Shown: positions 19,327 to 29,752, counted from the stretch's first letter. The stretch: DNA of 64,000 bases from Ruegeria atlantica (GCA_013032095.1 WQBJ01000003.1:124001-188000), one strand, 5' to 3'. Made by a program: numbers and translations. Notes: generated by a model not told the origin, from the sequence alone.

Positions 19327-19638
19327 AAAATAAAATACCGTTGCCTTTGATTCGATTGCTGCGACGCGATCCCAAAAAAACGTCCAATAATGCGTTTGCG
19401 CCAACACGCTCGGCTTTCAAACAACAACCGAAACCTTAGTGACTGCCTAAGGATTGATCGTTGCCGATACCAATATTCGCCAATAATAGGCTAGGGCGGC
19501 AAGTTCTATGTATCCGGCAATAGAATATCTTGTCTGGCAGCTTTAACTGAAGGCATAATAAACGCCGCTTATGGTCACTTCATGGTTTTGAGATTAGCGT
19601 TCGATCGAGCGTTCACGTATTGCCGTCACGTATTTGGA
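19327..19638. other. Intergenic stretch between the suc operators and the glycan cluster
   Basis: No gene is supported. The stretch is A+T-richer than the suc genes and contains a direct repeat TCACGTATT (two copies 13 bp apart, around 19613-19634) just beyond the end of the glycosyltransferase gene. It may carry the distal part of the suc promoter and the 3' end of the glycan operon transcript. Confidence 0.4.
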
Positions 19639-20847
19639 TCAGGCAACGCGGAGCAGTTGGTCAATCACGCTAAAGAACTGAAATCGTGCGGTCGACCAGT
19701 TGTGCGCGCTTGCCGTTTCATAGGCCGAAACACGCATTTTCGCGCGTTCGTGCTGTGTTGTTGAGCATGCACGGCGTAACGCTTTTTGTAAGCCGTCGGG
19801 GTAATCTGGGTCGTACAGAAAACCGTTCTTGCCATCCTCAATTAGTTCGGGAAAGCTTCCGATAGCAGGTGCGATGATGGGGATGGAAAAGGAAAAGGCA
19901 AGCATAGCCGCTCCAGATGTCAGCGAGGCTCGGTAAGGCAAAACCATAAAGTCCGATGCATTCATGTAGTTCTGAATGTCGTCATCATGAACCCAGCCTT
20001 CATAGAAATCTATTTGTTTTTTCTTCTCAAAGACATTTTCAAAGTACTCTTGATCAAGATCACGAACTTTACCTGCGATCACAAGTTTTGCGGCAACTGA
20101 AACGTTGTTCAGTTCATCCATTGCATTGCAAAGCAAGGTTAATCCCTTGTATTTTCGTACCCATCCAAGACTCTGGAAGGTCGTCTCATCAGCCGAATTG
20201 CCCAAACGAGTTTTGGCTTCTACCGGTGATACTTGATCAGCATAAAATCCGATATAGCTGCCGTGAGTGATAATGTGAATTTTGCTTTCGATGCCCGGTA
20301 ACTCAGATATCACGTCTCGGTGTGCGGCCGGACCGTGCACGAAAATCGCGGAAGCGAGTTCACTCAGCGATCTGCGCAATGATGCCTCGATTTTTCCGTC
20401 AACAAGTTCGTGCTCTTGGAGATTGTGAACGGTCCACAAGATGGTACCACCAGCAGCTCGAAACTCCTCGCATGCCGAAATGAATTCGTTAATACCATGG
20501 AGAACTTTATCCATGTTTTTTGATTTAAAAAGAAAGTTCAGCCAATGAACGTGAAAACAAACATGATCTGACGTGCCGCACTTCAAGCGGGCAATTGCGT
20601 CAAAAATAGTCTCTGGCTCGGATGCAAAAAGCGGAGCGTTGCGGCCATAGAACATGTCCTGATACGGGTTGGAGTAATTTGGCCAATAGGAAAGTTGGAC
20701 ACGCCCGCATGTTAGCACGTCGTCAAATTTTGTATTCCATTCCATCGGTCGTGTGGGCTCTGTTACAGGGGGCGGAGGGCTAGCTATCGGCTCCTGTCTA
20801 TCCTGTTTGTTACCCTCGTCCTTCTTCCAGAAAGAAAAAATGCTCAT
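19639..20847 (-). CDS. Glycosyltransferase, GT4/group 1-like
   Basis: A 402-residue GT-B fold glycosyltransferase. The C-terminal half carries the group 1 pattern: AKLVIAGKVRD near residue 250, YEGWVHDDDIQNYMNASDFM near 280, then LPYRASLTSGAAMLAFSFSIPIIA and GSFPELIEDGKNGFLYDP, which bind the nucleotide-sugar donor. The N-terminus (MSIFSFWKKDEGNKQDRQEP) is charged and low-complexity; an in-frame ATG at 20886 would add 13 residues. It is the last gene of a four-gene minus-strand glycan cluster. Donor and acceptor cannot be told. Confidence 0.85.
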   Translation of the reverse strand: MSIFSFWKKDEGNKQDRQEPIASPPPPVTEPTRPMEWNTKFDDVLTCGRVQLSYWPNYSNPYQDMFYGRNAPLFASEPETIFDAIARLKCGTSDHVCFHVHWLNFLFKSKNMDKVLHGINEFISACEEFRAAGGTILWTVHNLQEHELVDGKIEASLRRSLSELASAIFVHGPAAHRDVISELPGIESKIHIITHGSYIGFYADQVSPVEAKTRLGNSADETTFQSLGWVRKYKGLTLLCNAMDELNNVSVAAKLVIAGKVRDLDQEYFENVFEKKKQIDFYEGWVHDDDIQNYMNASDFMVLPYRASLTSGAAMLAFSFSIPIIAPAIGSFPELIEDGKNGFLYDPDYPDGLQKALRRACSTTQHERAKMRVSAYETASAHNWSTARFQFFSVIDQLLRVA

Positions 20848-20964
20848 CCTTTGGCTTTCTCGGAGTATTGCGGAGCGAACCCGCAATTATGTTGGCGTTT
20901 CTGGGCCTCTGTTCCTAGCTTTGGCCCAAATACTGAGAATGCAAAGAAAACTCTGTCCTTCATT

Positions 20965-21792
20965 CTAGGTTTTCCCTCGGATCATTTTTCTAATCCGGCC
21001 CGAGATTCCGCGTTTTTTTTGTTTCTTCTGGGAAACAGGGGCTACAATAACCCCCATGGCGTTCAAAATGGATTTTAGTGAACGACCACCAAGCAAAGCG
21101 TCTTCGTCCGCCTGAGGTATGAGGGCCGGTCCGCGCTCCAAAAGATCTGCCGCTTGTTTGGCATGCGCGACCTTTGTTTCGCGCGGCCCTGTGAAGTGAA
21201 GGAGAAAGACACCCGATGGGTCACGCTGCAGGTCAGCCAGCCTGCTATTGAAGTCCATGTAGTCAAATAGTTCAGCGCAGTCACGATATTTGCTATCCTT
21301 ATGGAGCAGATAAACAATTGCGTCCTGATCGCCTCGAGTGAACATTCCAAGGTCTTCGCGCCACCATTCTTCCACAGTCTCTAGCGGCGTGTTTAGAATA
21401 GCTTCGATAAACTCCTCGCTGCGTTTGCCGCCACGTATCAGGAACTGACCGGAACTCAAAAAAGTGAAGATTTTCTTGTTGGCCGGGCTTTTGCAAAAAG
21501 AGACAATCTTGTCGCCGGAAGGTATAAAGTGCTCGAGACCTTTCTCAAGGTCGATGAAGAACGCATCGTCATCAATCCAAAATACATAATCAAATAAGTT
21601 TATGTAGTGTTTAAGATACATGAATTTTGTCATGTACCGATTTGTTGCCGAGGTCGGCCAATCGCATCCAATATAGGTATAGCCGTGCCGTCGAGCATAA
21701 GCATAGTGATTCCAGGAATGCAGAAACTCGCTTCGAGGGAAACGGCCCGAAAGAATGCACACCCGCTTTGGATCACTAAACACCTTCGTCAT
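20965..21792 (-). CDS. GT-A-fold glycosyltransferase with a DDD motif (GT34/GMA12-like)
   Basis: A 275-residue protein with the layout of galactosyl/mannosyl transferases of the GMA12/MNN10 (GT34-like) type: VCILSGRFPR at the start, YAYARRHGYTYIGCDW near residue 30, and DYVFWIDDDAFFID with metal-binding Asp74-Asp76. Later features are LSSGQFLIRGGKRSEEFIE and WREDLGMFTRGDQDAIVYLL, typical of the acceptor side. The C-terminus is basic (KKQKKRGISGRIRK). It overlaps the upstream pyruvyltransferase-like gene by 4 bp. It probably adds a sugar to the same surface glycan; specificity unknown. Confidence 0.8.
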   Translation of the reverse strand: MTKVFSDPKRVCILSGRFPRSEFLHSWNHYAYARRHGYTYIGCDWPTSATNRYMTKFMYLKHYINLFDYVFWIDDDAFFIDLEKGLEHFIPSGDKIVSFCKSPANKKIFTFLSSGQFLIRGGKRSEEFIEAILNTPLETVEEWWREDLGMFTRGDQDAIVYLLHKDSKYRDCAELFDYMDFNSRLADLQRDPSGVFLLHFTGPRETKVAHAKQAADLLERGPALIPQADEDALLGGRSLKSILNAMGVIVAPVSQKKQKKRGISGRIRKMIRGKT

Positions 21793-22625
21793 GTCATGAT
21801 CCCTCGGGTGCGCAGCTCTTTTTCCGAGGGAAACGTTATGTCGTTGGCAGCAACCGACAGTGTGGCTGGAGAGTTAGGTGCAGCGTTGAATTGTGCGTCG
21901 GAAATAGAACCAAGATATTCTGGTTTCTGAAGACCAACGCCTAGGAAATAATCCTCAAATTTAAGTAATGGTTCTTCAGTTGCTGGTTTGACCATGACGA
22001 CTGGTCGACCCAAAGCATGGGCAAAAACGATGCCATGAAGCGAGGATGAATAAACGAGTTCTGCCTCCATGATCTTGCGGCCGACTGTTAGTGGATCATC
22101 GTCAATATCCACAAGTTTTATCCCTTTCGGCAGGAGATCCCGTGCCGTCTCGCGTTCTCTGTAATGAGGAATAAAGATGACTCGTCCCGGTGTTGCAGGC
22201 TTTGGCTCTATCATTTTGGAAATCGTCAGACCTGGATCTCCGTGCCACTGAATCTGCGACGTGTCATACCCCGCAGTTTTGAGCGCATCTTCGGTAATCG
22301 GGCCCCGAAGGCCGTGAACTCTTATGGTTCCCGGTGGCACAGATGGAAGCTCGCCTGATTTGCATCCGATCCCACACAGTATGTCGCCCGGAGCGAGCTT
22401 ATGGGCGATTGAGCCCACACACAAAAGTCTCGGTCCGTCCGAGACATTCAACGCCTTTGCTCCTTGGTAAAAGTGTTGGACGAGGTTTCGGGCAAAAATA
22501 TCCCCGGCGTTGCCGACAATGAAATCTCGCCAAGACGATGACTTGCGCTTCCAGTAGCGGTTAAACCATATGTTTTGACGACTTTTAATTCTGTCGTGCC
22601 AATAAAAAACTCTTACGTTGGCCAT
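21789..22625 (-). CDS. Polysaccharide pyruvyl transferase family protein
   Basis: A 278-residue protein of the polysaccharide pyruvyl transferase (WcaK/CsaB-like) family. Seen: WRDFIVGNAGDIFARNLVQHF near residue 31, the glycine loop LCGIGCKSGELP, RVHGLRGPITEDALKTAGYD, WHGDPGLTISKM, IPHYRERE, and the conserved VYSSSLHGIVFAHALGRPVVMV near 205, where SSSLHG is the family signature. Such enzymes transfer pyruvate from phosphoenolpyruvate to a sugar to make a ketal in exopolysaccharide or wall polymers, though some members do other transfers. It lies in the glycan cluster and overlaps the next gene by 4 bp. Confidence 0.85.
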   Translation of the reverse strand: MANVRVFYWHDRIKSRQNIWFNRYWKRKSSSWRDFIVGNAGDIFARNLVQHFYQGAKALNVSDGPRLLCVGSIAHKLAPGDILCGIGCKSGELPSVPPGTIRVHGLRGPITEDALKTAGYDTSQIQWHGDPGLTISKMIEPKPATPGRVIFIPHYRERETARDLLPKGIKLVDIDDDPLTVGRKIMEAELVYSSSLHGIVFAHALGRPVVMVKPATEEPLLKFEDYFLGVGLQKPEYLGSISDAQFNAAPNSPATLSVAANDITFPSEKELRTRGIMT

Positions 22626-22629
22626 GGCA

Positions 22630-23589
22630 CTATGCCCCTTTTTTTTCGCGCATGTCGTCGGTTTTACCCCAATAAGTCAAGGGCACCTCAGCGAGCGAAA
22701 AATCAACATCATTTATTCCATAGGAAACAAGTGCCTTGTTCTCTATGACAGTCATTCCCGAAAAATACGTGCAACTAAAAAGATTGGGGTTATGCTTTGT
22801 TGAAGAACCTAAAAGAGCACGCATAGAGTGCGTCCACGTACGTTTGCCGGTACTAATCCTGTACCCGTCTCTCTCGAAGTGTAATGTTGTAGGCACACCC
22901 AAATAAATTCGCTTTCCGCGCAGGTAATGCCGACGATGGCTGATGAGCCCGAATAGAGTACCTGACGAATCCAGTGCTGAGAGTTGGGTTCCGATGGTCA
23001 ACTGTGGCTGACCGGTAAACGTATTGCTGCCACTTATATTGTCTTTTTCCGTGGCGTCTAATGGATGAAAGTGGATAACTCCGTTTTCACGCATTGTCTC
23101 TCTTAGAATGATCAGTGGGCTAATGCTATAAAGAGCATGAAGCAGTCCATCATGTTCAAAAAATGCCCAGTTTTTTTCTATCTCCGACCTGTCAGCAAAA
23201 CTTATCAGGAAAAGCGGACCAAGTTCGGGTTCAACCTGGGCGACGTATATTCTGTTCGGGCGTTCAAAGTGGCCGGTGTTGAAAGTGAGCCAACAACGAC
23301 TGCCTGCACGAAAGAGTTTGGGATCGCAAACTGGTGCGCCGATTTCAGGTTCCAGCAATTTAGTGAGGTTTAGAACCGGCCCTATTTGGGCTGTTTCGTT
23401 GTCAATTCGAGCCAAAAATCCCTGAAATGGCTTTGAAGTTCCCTTCGCTAATCCTCTGAAGGCGACGCAGAACCCGTCATTCGAGGTTTGAATGGATGGA
23501 TTAAACAGGTTGACGATTCCCGTCGACCGCAACCCTTGAGCGATACGTTGACTGTGTGGGGCGCTGAAGCGATTGATGGTCAGTAGCAA
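22630..23589 (-). CDS. Beta-propeller glycosidase/phosphorylase-like protein
   Basis: A 319-residue protein with features of five-bladed beta-propeller glycoside hydrolase/phosphorylase-like proteins (GH43/GH130-like fold): NLFNPSIQTSNDGFCVAFRG near the N-terminus, GAPVCDPKLFRAG, KNWAFFEHDGLLHALYSISP, SSGTLFGLISHRRHYLRGKRIY and ALVSYGINDVDFSLAEVPL. These match the pattern of repeated blades in such proteins, often found with glycosyltransferases in polysaccharide loci. The start is a TTG at 23589 with AAAGG about 9 bases upstream. It is the first gene of the cluster. Whether it cuts, builds or only binds sugar is unknown. Confidence 0.65.
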   Translation of the reverse strand: MLLTINRFSAPHSQRIAQGLRSTGIVNLFNPSIQTSNDGFCVAFRGLAKGTSKPFQGFLARIDNETAQIGPVLNLTKLLEPEIGAPVCDPKLFRAGSRCWLTFNTGHFERPNRIYVAQVEPELGPLFLISFADRSEIEKNWAFFEHDGLLHALYSISPLIILRETMRENGVIHFHPLDATEKDNISGSNTFTGQPQLTIGTQLSALDSSGTLFGLISHRRHYLRGKRIYLGVPTTLHFERDGYRISTGKRTWTHSMRALLGSSTKHNPNLFSCTYFSGMTVIENKALVSYGINDVDFSLAEVPLTYWGKTDDMREKKGA

Positions 23590-23654
23590 TTTGTCAGTGC
23601 CTTTTGCTTTAAGTCCGGCTGCAGTTTTTGAGCATCTTGTCTATGATATTGCTT

Positions 23655-23810
23655 CTAATGCTTGAATATGAAGCCGCGAACAAGCTCGGTATTCTGAAAA
23701 TCAGGTAGCGGTGCAAATCTCGACGGCTGAAGTTCATCGATCTGATTAAAGAAAACCGGTCCTATATTGTCCCTGATAAGGCCTACAATGTCAGCGTAAC
23801 GGACTTCCAA
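23655..23810 (-). pseudogene. Possible 3' remnant of a gene, about 51 codons
   Basis: A minus-strand frame of 51 codons ends FQNTELVRGFIFKH then stop and reads very like a protein C-terminus (ADIVGLIRDNIGPVFF, NQIDELQPSRF). A stop lies directly before its first TTG codon and no ribosome-binding site is visible, so an intact gene is unlikely. The plus strand across about 23720-23870 is also open and protein-like, so the strand is uncertain. It sits at the mdh-side edge of the glycan cluster, where a truncated gene would fit a past insertion or deletion. Confidence 0.3.
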
Positions 23811-24015
23811 CTATCTGTTGTCCATCTGCCGTGGGAGTTTGTAAGCCCGCGCCTAAAATGTTAGGAAACAAATAAAATACTAACTCAGATGAGCGAACTG
23901 GCAGGTTCTTCTCTCCGGTCCATCAAATGAAACGCCCCACCAAAATCTTGGTGAGACGTTCGTTAGTCAGAGCGATGAGATCGATTGGTGCAAACTTAAC
24001 CAGATCAACCTTAAC
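23811..24015. other. Intergenic stretch between the glycan cluster and mdh
   Basis: A+T-rich DNA without a supported gene. A small dyad CACCAA/TTGGTG (23938-23953) lies 60 bp past the mdh stop and could help end mdh transcription. The promoter of the glycan cluster should lie between here and 23589. Confidence 0.35.
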
Positions 24016-25891
<1,876 letters not shown>

Positions 25892-25895
<4 letters not shown>

Positions 25896-26191
25896 ACGTT
25901 GGGTGGCAGTGCCTCGGCCATCACTTCAAAAGCCTGACCCGAAGCGACGAGGCAGGTGATACCGTCTGGCAGCGTCACCGTGATCGTCCAGCTGCCCGTC
26001 TGGTCCGAAGCATAGATCTCCATCACCGCACCCTGTCGCGCGATACCGATGCCGCGGCGTGTTTCGCCATAGGTTTCGACCAGTCGCTTTAAAATGTCCT
26101 CACGTGGGCCGCAGGTGCGGGCCTGTACCTGTTGTGCGGCCAGAACCATGATCCCCAGGCCCATCGTCATCTTGAACAGCGTCTTTTTCAT
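25892..26191 (-). CDS. Small periplasmic protein, 99 residues
   Basis: The product starts MKKTLFKMTMGLGIMVLAAQ and has a good Sec signal peptide with likely cleavage after VQA at residue 24. The mature part of about 75 residues contains two cysteines (RTCGPRE and GITCLVA) that could form a disulfide, and a SWTITVTLPDG strand pattern. It ends inside the convergent TauE gene (4-bp overlap) and is divergent from mcl2. I do not recognise the family; similar small cysteine-containing exported proteins are common in this group. Confidence 0.75.
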
Positions 26192-26360
26192 CTGCGAACC
26201 TTTCCGATTCCGTCTGGCTCAAGGGTGGGCTTCGCAGATCGAAATTCGGTTAAGCCAGCGCACGTTGCGTCGCTGATGCTGCAATGCGGCAAATTTCTCC
26301 TTGAACTTTCCGGCAAAAAATGCCCCATTCCACGCAACAATATTACAAAGAGAGAATCCA

Positions 26361-27218
26361 ATGGACCCTCGCCAGCGCCCCTATCGCTCAGTTCTCTATA
26401 TCCCCGGTTCCCGTGATCGAGCGCTGGACAAGGCCCGGACGTTGCCGGTGGATGCGATCATCTTTGACCTTGAGGATGCTGTTGCCGCTGATGAAAAGGC
26501 AAATGCGCGTGAGACGCTCAAGGCTGCGTTGGCGGCCGGCGGTTACGGCGACCGGGTCAAGATCGTCCGCATCAACGGGCTGGATACTGAATGGGGCCGC
26601 GCCGATGCCGAAGCCGTGCGCGAGATGGATGCCGACGTGGTTCTGCTGCCCAAGGTGAACTCGGCCGCCGATGTGGATAAGCTGGCCGCGATCACAGGAG
26701 ACATGCCGATTTGGGCGATGATGGAAACCCCACGCGGGATGCTGAACGCTGCTGAAATCGCGGCCCATCCGCAGATGACCGGCTTTGTCATGGGGACCAA
26801 CGATCTGGCCAAAGACCTGCAGACCCGGTTCCGCCCGGACCGCCTGCCGTTGATGTCCTCGCTGGGTTTGTGCCTTTTGGCCGCCAAGGCCGAAGGGCTG
26901 GTCATTGTCGACGGAGTCTATAACGCCTTCAAGGACACCGACGGTCTTGCCGCTGAGTGTGAACAAGGTCGTGACATGGGTTTCGATGGCAAGACGTTGA
27001 TCCATCCGGCTCAGGTGGAAATCACCAACGCGGCCTTTGCGCCGTCAGAGGCCGAAATCGACCTTGCTCGTCGCCAGATTGCGGCATTTGAAGAGACCGA
27101 GGCGCAGGGGCAGGGCGTTGCTGTCGTGGATGGTAAGATTGTTGAAAATCTGCATGTTGTAACGGCCCGCGAAATTCTGGCAAAAGCAGAGGCGATTTCA
27201 GCTTTGCAAGCGGGGTAA
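26361..27218 (+). CDS. mcl2: HpcH/HpaI aldolase/citrate lyase family; likely (3S)-malyl-CoA thioesterase
   Basis: A CitE-type TIM-barrel protein of 285 residues. Seen: SVLYIPGSRDRALDKARTLP at the CoA-binding start, IIFDLEDAVAADEK with metal ligands, and later MMETPRGMLNAAEIA and GFDGKTLIHPAQV. In Rhodobacter sphaeroides a protein of this length next to the mesaconyl-CoA hydratase gene is the (3S)-malyl-CoA thioesterase of the ethylmalonyl-CoA pathway, hydrolysing malyl-CoA to malate and CoA; the same neighbourhood here supports that call. A malyl-CoA/methylmalyl-CoA lyase is the alternative. The ATG at 26361 after AGAGAG is chosen over upstream in-frame starts. Confidence 0.85.
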   Translation: MDPRQRPYRSVLYIPGSRDRALDKARTLPVDAIIFDLEDAVAADEKANARETLKAALAAGGYGDRVKIVRINGLDTEWGRADAEAVREMDADVVLLPKVNSAADVDKLAAITGDMPIWAMMETPRGMLNAAEIAAHPQMTGFVMGTNDLAKDLQTRFRPDRLPLMSSLGLCLLAAKAEGLVIVDGVYNAFKDTDGLAAECEQGRDMGFDGKTLIHPAQVEITNAAFAPSEAEIDLARRQIAAFEETEAQGQGVAVVDGKIVENLHVVTAREILAKAEAISALQAG

Positions 27219-27225
27219 GCCAGCA

Positions 27226-27780
27226 ATGGGCTTTGTTCTTCTGATACTTGGTGTGGCGCTTTGGTGGGCCGCACATCTGTTCAAACGTGTAATGCCTGCA
27301 CAGCGCGCGGCCATGGGCAATGGCGGCAAAGGTGCGGTCGCGCTGGCGCTGGTCGCAGCGGTCCTACTAATGATTATCGGCTATCGCATGACCGACACCG
27401 TGTTCGTCTGGGCGCCACCGACCTTCCTGATCCACGTCAACAACCTGTTGGTGCTGATCGCGATCTATCTGATGAGCCCGGCGGGCACCAAGGGTCGCCT
27501 GTTGAACAAGCTCCGTCACCCAATGTTGGGCGGCTTCAAGCTGTGGGCCTTTGCGCATTTGCTGGTGAACGGCGATCTGGCCTCGATCATTCTGTTTGGC
27601 GGCCTGCTGGCTTGGGCAGTTGTCGAAGTCATCGTGATTAACAAGTCCGAACCTGACTGGACCCCGGGTGAACCCGGAACCTATGGCAAGGATGCGATGT
27701 TTTTTGTCGCCTCGATCGTGTTGCTTGGGTTGATTGGCTACATTCACGGGCTAGTTGGGCCGTCTCCGTTCGGATCATAA
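27226..27780 (+). CDS. NnrU family membrane protein
   Basis: A 184-residue inner-membrane protein with five to six helices, beginning MGFVLLILGVALWWAAHLFK. The WWAAHLFKR start, HPMLGGFKLWAFAHLLVNGD near residue 98 and the GPSPFG tail fit the NnrU family, first named next to nitrite/nitric-oxide reductase genes and later found near carotenoid genes; the molecular function is unresolved. It follows mcl2 by 7 bp and precedes the DUF1737 and mch genes, so it is part of the ethylmalonyl-CoA operon, where its role is unknown. Confidence 0.85.
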   Translation: MGFVLLILGVALWWAAHLFKRVMPAQRAAMGNGGKGAVALALVAAVLLMIIGYRMTDTVFVWAPPTFLIHVNNLLVLIAIYLMSPAGTKGRLLNKLRHPMLGGFKLWAFAHLLVNGDLASIILFGGLLAWAVVEVIVINKSEPDWTPGEPGTYGKDAMFFVASIVLLGLIGYIHGLVGPSPFGS

Positions 27781-27790
27781 GGAAACCATC

Positions 27791-27997
27791 ATGGCAAAAC
27801 TCTATCGTCTGCTGACCGAGGAAGACACTTCTGCCTTCTGCCACAAAGTGTCGGACGCGCTGGCCAAAGGGTGGGAGCTATATGGCGACCCTTCTTATGC
27901 CTATGACGAAAACAGCCGCATGATGCGTTGCGCACAGGCCGTGACCAAAGAGGTCGAGGTCAACTATTCACCCGATATGAAACTGGGACAGCAATAA
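27791..27997 (+). CDS. DUF1737 domain protein, 68 residues
   Basis: A 68-residue soluble protein, MAKLYRLLTEEDTSAFCHKV then SDALAKGWELYGDPSYAYDE, which matches the DUF1737 pattern (a short helix, then GWELYGxP). The ATG at 27791 follows AAGGA. Its stop overlaps the mch start by 1 base (TAATG), so translation is probably coupled. Function unknown; it is carried with mch in relatives (recalled). Confidence 0.85.
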   Translation: MAKLYRLLTEEDTSAFCHKVSDALAKGWELYGDPSYAYDENSRMMRCAQAVTKEVEVNYSPDMKLGQQ

Positions 27998-29025
27998 TGG
28001 CAAAAACCAATCCGGGCCGCTTTTTCGAGGACTATGCCGTCGGGCAGGTCCTGAACCACGCCGTGCCGCGCACCGTGACCGAAGGCGAGCGGGGCCTATA
28101 CCATGCGCTCTATCCCGCGCGTCATGCGCTTTATTCCTCGGATGAGTTCGCGCGGGCCTGTGGATTGCAGGAAAGCCCCATTGACGATCTGGCAGCCTTT
28201 CACGTGGTTTTCGGCAAGACTGTTCCCGATGTATCGCTGAATGCGGTTGCCAATCTGGGCTATGCCGAAGGGCGCTGGTTGCTGCCGGTCTATGCGGGCG
28301 ACACGCTGCGCTCGGTTTCTGAGGTGATCGGAGTCAAGCAGAACTCGAACGGCAAGACCGGTGTGGTTTGGGTGCGAACGCGCGGTCTGAACCAGCTGGA
28401 CGAAGTGGTTATCGAATATGTCCGCTGGGTTATGGTCCGCAAGGCGGACCCGGATACGCCGGCGCCCGAGACGGTGGTGCCTGAACTTAAGAATATCCTG
28501 GAGCCCAGTGATTTGGTGATCCCAGAGGGGCTGGATTTTTCTAACTACGATTTCGCGCTAGCGGGCGAGCCACATCGTTGGGGTGACTACGAGATTGGCG
28601 AAACCATTGATCACGTGGACGGCGTGACGGTGGAAGAGGCAGAGCATATGCTGGCCACCCGCTTGTGGCAGAACACCGCCAAGGTCCACTTTGACCTGAC
28701 CTTCCGCCCTGATGGTCGGTTGATCTATGGCGGCCATGTCATTTCAATGGCGCGGGCTTTGTCCTTCAACGGGCTGGCTAACGCGCAGATGATCGTGGGC
28801 CTGAATGGCGGCGCTCATGCCAACCCTTGTTTCGCGGGCAACACGATCAAGGCCTGGTCCGAGGTTCTGGACAAAGCGGAAACCGGGGTGCCGGGGGTCG
28901 GTGCCATACGCCTGCGCCTTGTGGCAACTAAAGGCGGAGAACCGTTTGAGTTGAAAGGTGAAGATGGCCGATACAAGCCGGACGTTCTGCTGGACCTGGA
29001 CTATTGGGCGCTGATGCCGATCTGA
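27997..29025 (+). CDS. mch: Mesaconyl-CoA hydratase (beta-methylmalyl-CoA dehydratase)
   Basis: MaoC-type double hotdog hydratase of the ethylmalonyl-CoA pathway that converts mesaconyl-C1-CoA to beta-methylmalyl-CoA. The 342 residues match the R. sphaeroides enzyme in length. Seen: GRFFEDYAVGQVLNHAVPRT at the start, VTEGERGLYHALYPARHALYSS, the N-terminal hotdog hydration region SPIDDLAAFHVVFGKTV, and a second MaoC-like half starting about residue 190 with VHFDLTFRPDGRLIYGGHVIS. The ATG at 27997 overlaps the DUF1737 stop by one base. It acts before malyl-CoA cleavage, consistent with mcl2 in the same operon. Confidence 0.93.
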   Translation: MAKTNPGRFFEDYAVGQVLNHAVPRTVTEGERGLYHALYPARHALYSSDEFARACGLQESPIDDLAAFHVVFGKTVPDVSLNAVANLGYAEGRWLLPVYAGDTLRSVSEVIGVKQNSNGKTGVVWVRTRGLNQLDEVVIEYVRWVMVRKADPDTPAPETVVPELKNILEPSDLVIPEGLDFSNYDFALAGEPHRWGDYEIGETIDHVDGVTVEEAEHMLATRLWQNTAKVHFDLTFRPDGRLIYGGHVISMARALSFNGLANAQMIVGLNGGAHANPCFAGNTIKAWSEVLDKAETGVPGVGAIRLRLVATKGGEPFELKGEDGRYKPDVLLDLDYWALMPI

Positions 29026-29077
29026 CGGTGCACATTGATTTGATCGCAGCCTGTTCTTTTCATGCTAGGCTGCGAGG

Positions 29078-29743
29078 ATGGTCTTGCTTCGCACATTCGC
29101 TGCCTGCTTGTTTCTGACACCGCCCGCAATGGCCTGCGACCTTGCGCTGGCCTTGGCGGTGGACGTGTCCGGCTCGGTAGATTCAACGGAATATCGGATT
29201 CAGATGGATGGATTGGCCGCCGGGCTGCGCGACCCTCTGGTGTCCGAAGCACTCGTGCGAAGTCAGGCGCAGTTGATGTTGGTGCAATGGACCGGGGCCT
29301 CGCGGCAGAAAGTTACGATCCCCTGGACCCATATCTCCAGCTTTGAAACCCTGGACGAATTTGCAGACAAGGTTGCGAGTGATCCAAGGGTCTGGCGCAA
29401 TTTTTCGACAGCAATCGGCGAAGCGCTTGAGATGACCATGTCCAGTTTCGATACAGTGTCGAATTGTAAGCGTCATCTGATTGATATTTCTGGTGACGGG
29501 GTTTCGAACGAAGGGGTTGAGCCATCCGCGTTGCGCAAAGCTTTGCGTACGCGCGGCGTGACGGTTAACGCCATTGCCATCGAGGAAAGTGAACCCGATC
29601 TGACCGCTTATTTCTTTGAAAACGTCATTGTCGGTGAGGGGGCCTTTGTGGTTTCGGCGGCGGGGTTCGCCGATTATCCTGAACGGATCCGGAAGAAGTT
29701 GTTGCGCGAAGTTACGCAGCAATCTGCTGCTTTGAAGCAGTAG
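29078..29743 (+). CDS. DUF1194 exported von Willebrand A-like protein
   Basis: A 221-residue exported protein. A signal peptide (MVLLRTFAACLFLTPPAMAC) is followed by DLALALAVDVSGSVDSTEYR, whose DVSGS is a DxSxS metal-ion-dependent adhesion site typical of vWA domains. Other strands are LMLVQWTGASRQKVTIPW, NFSTAIGEALEM and HLIDISGDGVSNEG. Length and order match the DUF1194 family of alphaproteobacteria, whose role is not known. The cysteine at residue 20 is not in a convincing lipobox. It is read toward sdhC, with the sdh operators in the gap. Confidence 0.88.
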   Translation: MVLLRTFAACLFLTPPAMACDLALALAVDVSGSVDSTEYRIQMDGLAAGLRDPLVSEALVRSQAQLMLVQWTGASRQKVTIPWTHISSFETLDEFADKVASDPRVWRNFSTAIGEALEMTMSSFDTVSNCKRHLIDISGDGVSNEGVEPSALRKALRTRGVTVNAIAIEESEPDLTAYFFENVIVGEGAFVVSAAGFADYPERIRKKLLREVTQQSAALKQ

Positions 29744-29752
29744 GCGCAGATT

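Noticed and set aside
26279-26290. TGCAATG-containing similarity between the mcl2 and ccrA upstream regions (26279 and 38581)
   Set aside because: Nine of twelve matching bases between two gaps of 100-150 bp is expected by chance several times over.
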